DNA of 18,112 nucleotides from positions 1 to 18,112 of the forward strand of contig JBFWNZ010000037.1 in the NCBI GenBank assembly GCA_050250795.1, given 5' to 3'. The DNA comes from JBFWNZ01 sp050250795. GTDB taxonomy: Bacteria; Pseudomonadota; Alphaproteobacteria; UBA8366. A model generated the notes under the pieces. The model saw only the letters and a program-made list of their open reading frames with translations. It was not told the DNA's origin and made no database searches. The stretch's first letter is position 1, and each line of letters opens with the position of its first letter. Both the position numbers and the translations under genes were made by a program. Of this stretch, positions 13,851-18,112 are shown one piece after another.

Positions 13851-16685
13851 ATGACGGAAACCTTCAACCTCGATCGCGGCACGCCGGCCCGCGCGGCAGA
13901 AGTGGCGGTGACCCTGGAGATCGACGGCATCGCCGTGACGGTGCCCGAAGGCACCTCCGTGATGCGCGCGGCGGCGCTCGCCGGGGTGTCGGTGCCCAAA
14001 CTATGCGCCACCGATACCCTGGAGCCGTTCGGCTCCTGCCGCCTGTGCCTGGTGGAGATCGAGGGGCGCCGCGGGACGCCGGCATCCTGCACGACGCCGG
14101 TGGAGGCCGGCATGAAGGTCTCGACCCAGACCGACCGGTTGGCGGTGCTGCGGCGCGGGGTCATGGAGCTTTATATCAGCGACCACCCGCTCGATTGCCT
14201 GACTTGTGCCGCCAATGGCGACTGCGAACTGCAGGACATGGCCGGTGCCGTCGGTCTGCGGGAGGTGCGCTACGGCTTCCAGGGGGCGAGCCATCTGAAT
14301 CAGGCGAAGGATGAATCCAATCCTTACTTCACCTTCGATCCGTCCAAATGCATCGTCTGCTCCCGTTGCGTTCGTGCCTGCGAGGAGCAGCAGGGCACCT
14401 TCGCGCTGACCATCGATGGGCGAGGTTTCGCCTCCCATGTCGCTGCCGGCATGAACGAGGATTTCCTTGCTTCCGAATGCGTCTCCTGCGGTGCGTGCGT
14501 CGCGGCCTGCCCGACGGCGACGCTCATGGAAAAGACCGTGATCGAGATGGGACAGCCGGAGCGCGAGGTGCTGACCACCTGCGCCTATTGTGGGGTCGGC
14601 TGCTCCTTCGTCGCCGAGTTGCAGGGCGGCCGCGTGGTGCGGATGACCCCCTACAAGGATGGCAAGGCCAATCACGGTCATTCCTGTGTGAAGGGCCGTT
14701 TCGCATGGGGTTACGCGACGCATAAGGATCGTGTCACGACGCCGATGATCCGTGCCTCGATCGAGGATCCTTGGCGCGAGGTAAGCTGGGACGAGGCCAT
14801 CGGCTTCGCCGCGTCCGAGTTCAAGCGCATCCAGGGCAAGTATGGGCGCGGCGCGGTCGGCGGCATCACGAGTTCGCGCTGCACCAACGAAGAGACATAT
14901 CTGGTGCAAAAGCTGGTCCGGGCGGCGTTTCGCAACAACAACACGGACACCTGCGCGCGCGTTTGCCACTCGCCCACCGGCTACGGCCTCAAGACCGCCT
15001 TCGGGACATCCGCCGGAACCCAGGATTTCGATTCCGTCATGCAGGCCGATGTCATCGTGGTGATTGGGGCAAACCCGACGGACGCGCACCCGGTCTTTGC
15101 CTCGCAGATGAAGCGCCGGCTGCGCCAGGGTGCGCAGCTCATCGTCGTCGATCCCCGCCGGATCGACATTGTGCGGACGCCGCATGTCGCTGCGGCGCAT
15201 CACCTCCAGCTTCGGCCCGGCACCAATGTCGCGTTGATCAACGCCATCGCGCATGTGGTGGTGACGGAAAATCTGGCCGATGACGCCTTTGTCGCCGAAC
15301 ACTGCGACCCCGACGATTTCCAGACGTGGCGCGACTTCATTCTGCGCCCGGAGAACACGCCGGAGGCAACGGAAGCTGCGACCGGCGTGCCGGCGGAGAG
15401 TGTGCGGGCCGCCGCGCGCCTCTACGCCCGGGCTGGGAACGCAGCGATCTATTACGGACTTGGCGTGACCGAGCACAGCCAGGGCACGACCATGGTCATG
15501 GGCATGGCCAACCTCGCGATGGTGACCGGCAATCTCGGCCGGCCGGGCGTCGGCATCAATCCTCTGCGCGGCCAGAACAATGTGCAGGGCGCATGCGACA
15601 TGGGGTCGTTTCCGCACGAGTTGCCGGGCTACCGCCATGTTTCGGACGATGCCGTCCGGCACATGTTCGAGACGGCCTGGGATATGCCGCTGGATGCCGA
15701 GCCGGGGCTGCGTATTCCGAACATGCTGGATGCGGCGGTCGACGGCTCGTTCAAGGGGCTTTACATCCAGGGCGAAGACATCGCCCAGTCCGATCCTAAT
15801 ACCCAGCATGTCACGGCGGCCCTGAGCGCCATGGAATGCGTGGTCGTCCAGGACCTGTTCCTGAACGAGACCGCCTCCTACGCGCATGTCTTCCTGCCGG
15901 GTGCGTCGTTCCTGGAAAAGGACGGAACCTTCACCAATGCCGAGCGGCGTATCAATCGCGTGCGCCGCGCGATCCGCCCGTTGAGCGGCCGGGCGGATTG
16001 GGAGATCACCATGGCGCTCTCCAATGCGCTCGGCTATCCCATGAATTACGCGCATCCATTGGAAATCATGGATGAAATTGCCCTGCTTACACCCAGCTTT
16101 GCGGGCGTCAGCTACGACCTGCTCGACCGGCTCGGCAGCGTCCAGTGGCCCTGTAACGAGAAGATGCCGACCGGAAAGCCGGTCATGCATGTGGGCGGGT
16201 TCGTCCGCGGCAAGGGCAAGATGATGATCACGGCCTATATCCCCACGGACGAGCGGACCGGTCCACGTTTCCCCCTTCTGCTCACGACCGGCCGCATCCT
16301 GACGCAATACAATGTCGGCGCGCAGTCCCGGCGCACCGCGAATCCCATCTGGCATGACGAGGATGTGCTGGAGATTCACCCGCACGACGCGGAGAACCGG
16401 GGAATCCGCGATGGCGACCGGGTCGCGCTTGCGAGCCGGACGGGCGAAACCGTTCTGCGGGCCCATATCACCGACCGCGTTCAGCCGGGCGTGGTCTATA
16501 CGACCTTTCACCACCCGGAGACGGGGGCCAACGTCGTCACGACCGACTATTCGGATTGGGCGACAAACTGTCCGGAATACAAGGTGACGGCCGTTCAGGT
16601 CCGCCACACCAATCAGCCTTCCGAGTGGCAGGTCGAGCATGCGGAATTCCGCCGGCGCACAACGCGGGTGGCGGCGGTCGAGTGA
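13851..16685 (+). CDS. fdsA: NAD-dependent formate dehydrogenase alpha subunit (molybdopterin, Fe-S)
   Basis: The 944-residue catalytic subunit oxidises formate to CO2 at a molybdenum or tungsten bis-MGD site. Cofactor ligands appear in order: 2Fe-2S C52, C63, C66, C80; a His-ligated 4Fe-4S H112, C116, C119, C125; two ferredoxin-type 4Fe-4S groups at C167/170/173/177 and C210/213/216/220; and the MopB 4Fe-4S C244, C247, C251, C279. The metal-ligand and active-site pair is C372-H373 (in CARVCHSPTG), so it is a cysteine, not a selenocysteine, enzyme. The C-terminal molybdopterin dinucleotide domain contains TGRILTQYNVGAQSRR. I use ATG 13851 because GAGGA lies 7 nt upstream; sequence further upstream in frame overlaps fdsB. 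The stop overlaps the fdhD-like start as TGATG. Confidence 0.96.
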   Translation: MTETFNLDRGTPARAAEVAVTLEIDGIAVTVPEGTSVMRAAALAGVSVPKLCATDTLEPFGSCRLCLVEIEGRRGTPASCTTPVEAGMKVSTQTDRLAVLRRGVMELYISDHPLDCLTCAANGDCELQDMAGAVGLREVRYGFQGASHLNQAKDESNPYFTFDPSKCIVCSRCVRACEEQQGTFALTIDGRGFASHVAAGMNEDFLASECVSCGACVAACPTATLMEKTVIEMGQPEREVLTTCAYCGVGCSFVAELQGGRVVRMTPYKDGKANHGHSCVKGRFAWGYATHKDRVTTPMIRASIEDPWREVSWDEAIGFAASEFKRIQGKYGRGAVGGITSSRCTNEETYLVQKLVRAAFRNNNTDTCARVCHSPTGYGLKTAFGTSAGTQDFDSVMQADVIVVIGANPTDAHPVFASQMKRRLRQGAQLIVVDPRRIDIVRTPHVAAAHHLQLRPGTNVALINAIAHVVVTENLADDAFVAEHCDPDDFQTWRDFILRPENTPEATEAATGVPAESVRAAARLYARAGNAAIYYGLGVTEHSQGTTMVMGMANLAMVTGNLGRPGVGINPLRGQNNVQGACDMGSFPHELPGYRHVSDDAVRHMFETAWDMPLDAEPGLRIPNMLDAAVDGSFKGLYIQGEDIAQSDPNTQHVTAALSAMECVVVQDLFLNETASYAHVFLPGASFLEKDGTFTNAERRINRVRRAIRPLSGRADWEITMALSNALGYPMNYAHPLEIMDEIALLTPSFAGVSYDLLDRLGSVQWPCNEKMPTGKPVMHVGGFVRGKGKMMITAYIPTDERTGPRFPLLLTTGRILTQYNVGAQSRRTANPIWHDEDVLEIHPHDAENRGIRDGDRVALASRTGETVLRAHITDRVQPGVVYTTFHHPETGANVVTTDYSDWATNCPEYKVTAVQVRHTNQPSEWQVEHAEFRRRTTRVAAVE

Positions 16686-17494
16686 TGTCCAGCCTCCTCG
16701 ATCATCCCGGCTCCGCACACGCCGCCATCGACCGCATCGCAGCGGACAGCCGCGGCGTGAGCGATGATCGTGTCGCGGTGGAAGCGCCGGTGGCCTTCGT
16801 CTACAACTGCGCGAGCTATGCTGTAATGATGGCCAGTCCTGCCGATCTTGAGGACTTCGCTTACGGCTTCTCCATCGCGGAAGGCATCGTCGCGGACAGC
16901 TCGGAAATTCTCTCGGTCCGCGTGACCTCGAGAGGCGATGCCTTCAGCCTGTCCATCCGGATACCGGCGGAGCGGGCTGCGGCGCTGGCCGGCCGCTCCC
17001 GTAACGTGGAAGGGCGCACCGGCTGCGGCCTCTGCGGCGTGACCGAGATCGCACAGGCATTGAGGGCGTTGCCGGTTCTGGCGACGACGCGCGAGATACC
17101 GGCCGAGGCATTGAGGCTGGCGCTCGACACGCTGCCGTCGGCCCAACCTCTCAACCTTCAGACGGGGGCCGTTCACGCTGCGGCTTTTGCGGGTCGCGAC
17201 GGCCGGCTGCTTGTCGTTCGCGAGGATGTGGGCCGCCACAATGCGCTGGATAAGGTGATCGGCGCCGCGGTTCGCGAGGGGCTCGATCCGGCATCCGGCT
17301 TCGTCGTGGTGACCAGCCGCTGCAGCATGGAGATGGTCCAGAAGACGGTCACTTTCGGCTGTCCGGTGCTGGTTGCTGTGTCCGCCCCGACATCGCTGGC
17401 CATCACGCTCGCGCAACGCAGCCGCCTGACCGTTGCCGCTTTCGCGCGCGGATCGCGGCTGAACCTCTACGCGCATCCGCAGCGGATCGTTTAG
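16685..17494 (+). CDS. fdsC: Formate dehydrogenase sulfurtransferase FdhD/FdsC
   Basis: The 269-residue protein belongs to the FdhD family, which passes sulfur from a cysteine desulfurase to the Mo-bis-MGD cofactor and delivers sulfurated cofactor to the formate dehydrogenase apoenzyme. The conserved CxxC is C114-G-L-C117 in RTGCGLCGV, and the later DVGRHNALDKVIG and SRCSMEMVQK segments are family hallmarks for MGD binding. In Rhodobacter capsulatus-type operons this gene is called fdsC. It lies between fdsA (1-nt overlap) and fdsD (adjacent start), as expected, and acts in the cytoplasm as a maturation factor, not as a subunit of the mature enzyme. Confidence 0.94.
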   Translation: MSSLLDHPGSAHAAIDRIAADSRGVSDDRVAVEAPVAFVYNCASYAVMMASPADLEDFAYGFSIAEGIVADSSEILSVRVTSRGDAFSLSIRIPAERAAALAGRSRNVEGRTGCGLCGVTEIAQALRALPVLATTREIPAEALRLALDTLPSAQPLNLQTGAVHAAAFAGRDGRLLVVREDVGRHNALDKVIGAAVREGLDPASGFVVVTSRCSMEMVQKTVTFGCPVLVAVSAPTSLAITLAQRSRLTVAAFARGSRLNLYAHPQRIV

Positions 17495-17725
17495 ATGGAC
17501 GCGACCCGCCTCGTTCAGATGGCCAACCAGATCGCCGCATTTTTCGCAGCCTACCCGAAAGACAAGGCCGTTGCGGCCACGCGGGACCACTTTCTTAGGT
17601 TCTGGGATCCGCGAATGCGTGAGGACCTCGTTCGATTGATCCGATCCGGTCCGAATGGTCTGTCGGAGATCGCGCTGGCCGCGGCGTTCCAACTGGCCGC
17701 ATCTCCATCCAAGGAAGCGCGTTGA
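17495..17725 (+). CDS. fdsD: Formate dehydrogenase delta subunit
   Basis: The 76-residue protein matches the small FdsD family: RLVQMANQIAAFFAAYPKDK near the N-terminus, followed by H-x3-FWDPRMR and a helical end. FdsD is needed with FdsC for producing active FdsABG and is thought to assist cofactor insertion or complex stability. Its ATG follows the fdsC stop directly (17492-17497), so the genes are co-translated. It closes the operon and completes the standard G-B-A-C-D set. Confidence 0.92.
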   Translation: MDATRLVQMANQIAAFFAAYPKDKAVAATRDHFLRFWDPRMREDLVRLIRSGPNGLSEIALAAAFQLAASPSKEAR

Positions 17726-17832
17726 TCCGGGCATTGAGGCCGAGGACACGCCGCAGTTCCGAATGCGCCCAACCGGCTGTCGCTGAGCGTCGTTCTCCGT
17801 CGCCGGACATCGCTTAAAATTTGCGCAGGAGT

Positions 17833-17849
17833 GGCGCGGCGTCTGCGCC
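17833..17849 (+). terminator. Possible terminator downstream of fdsD
   Basis: GGCGC (17833-17837) and GCGCC (17845-17849) form a GC-rich 5-bp stem with a 7-nt loop, followed by CTTTA. It is about 108 nt after the fdsD stop and before the next gene. The T-run is short, so this is a weak call; the rest of 17726-17948 shows nothing else clear. Confidence 0.28.
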
Positions 17850-17948
17850 CTTTACGCCTCTGCAAGCCGCGGCCTTTCAGCGTTCGGCGAGGTTCCGCGC
17901 GACTGGCTCGGTTCTTGCTGGGTCTGGCCGATTGCAGATCGAGCCACG

Positions 17949-18112
17949 ATGTCGCCGAAACCGCTTTCCATCCTTGTCATCGATGAAAACCGCATCCGCG
18001 CGGCGATCATCGAAACCGGCCTGCGCGAGGCAGGGCACGATCGCGTGACGGTCATCCATGAGATGACAGGTCTCGCGGTCCGCATCGAAGCCGTGGCGCC
18101 GGATGTCATCGT
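17949..18112 (+). CDS. ANTAR-type response regulator, NasT-like, N-terminus only (partial)
   Basis: From ATG 17949 to the right edge the frame stays open and encodes MSPKPLSILVIDENRIRAAI and then IETGLREAGHDRVTVIHEM, ending at APDVIV. This is the start of a receiver domain: a hydrophobic first strand with the acidic D12-E13 pair, then the ENRIRAAIIETGLREAG signature. It closely resembles NasT and related ANTAR regulators, which antiterminate transcription of nitrate/nitrite assimilation operons by binding leader RNA hairpins. The phospho-acceptor aspartate and the ANTAR domain lie beyond the window, so the class call depends on the first 54 residues. The gene is 223 bp downstream of fdsD and probably begins a separate unit. 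Confidence 0.75.
   Translation, partial: MSPKPLSILVIDENRIRAAIIETGLREAGHDRVTVIHEMTGLAVRIEAVAPDVI

Noticed and set aside
12295..16685. Assignment as respiratory complex I genes (nuoF/nuoG)
   Set aside because: The fused N-terminal domain of the beta subunit, the Cys-His formate dehydrogenase active site in the alpha subunit, and the adjacent FdhD and FdsD genes identify a formate dehydrogenase.
14001..16718. A 905-codon minus-strand frame opposite fdsA
   Set aside because: fdsA has all its cofactor ligands on the plus strand. The antisense frame is a side effect of GC-rich third positions.

Overview
The window is GC-rich and densely coding. It looks like a chromosomal segment of an alphaproteobacterium. 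The reasons are the canonical soluble NAD-dependent formate dehydrogenase operon in the order G-B-A-C-D, the NasT-like ANTAR-family response regulator beginning at the right edge, and the general gene style. The exact genus cannot be read from the sequence. No rRNA, tRNA, CRISPR array, insertion sequence or phage gene was seen.

Left part (1-5489) is a block of poorly characterised genes. On the minus strand a PrcB-C-like exported protein overlaps, by GTGA, the start of a truncated ADP-ribosylglycohydrolase-like gene that runs off the left edge. Diverging from it on the plus strand is a small protein whose N-terminal half resembles the C-terminal domain of the flagellar switch protein FliG, although no flagellar genes are present. 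Convergent with that is a tight three-gene minus-strand operon (5489 down to 1531) of envelope-directed proteins: a TPR/coiled-coil protein, a membrane-anchored TPR-like protein and a signal-peptide protein. None of the three has a recognisable function.

Middle part (5874-11501) looks catabolic. It holds a TauD/TfdA-type Fe(II)/2-oxoglutarate dioxygenase, a convergent Nac/Cbl-like LysR regulator and, divergent from the regulator, an operon of two tandem LLM-class (RutA/SsuD-like) flavin monooxygenases followed by an alpha/beta hydrolase with HGGYW and GNSAGG motifs. The two monooxygenases are the same length and nearly identical. The LysR-monooxygenase intergenic region holds three inverted repeats; one of them fits a LysR-type T-N11-A box.

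Right part (11858-17725) is a complete fdsGBACD formate dehydrogenase operon: NuoE-like gamma, NuoF-like beta, iron-sulfur/molybdopterin alpha with a Cys-His active site, the FdhD/FdsC sulfurtransferase and the small delta subunit. Genes are overlapping or a few bases apart. A partial ANTAR-type response regulator gene starts at 17949 and is cut by the window end.

A working hypothesis, and only inference, is that the monooxygenase-hydrolase operon breaks down an N-containing organic compound through a formylated intermediate, and that the adjacent formate dehydrogenase oxidises the released formate to CO2 with NADH formation. The 356-bp gap between the two operons means they need not be co-transcribed.
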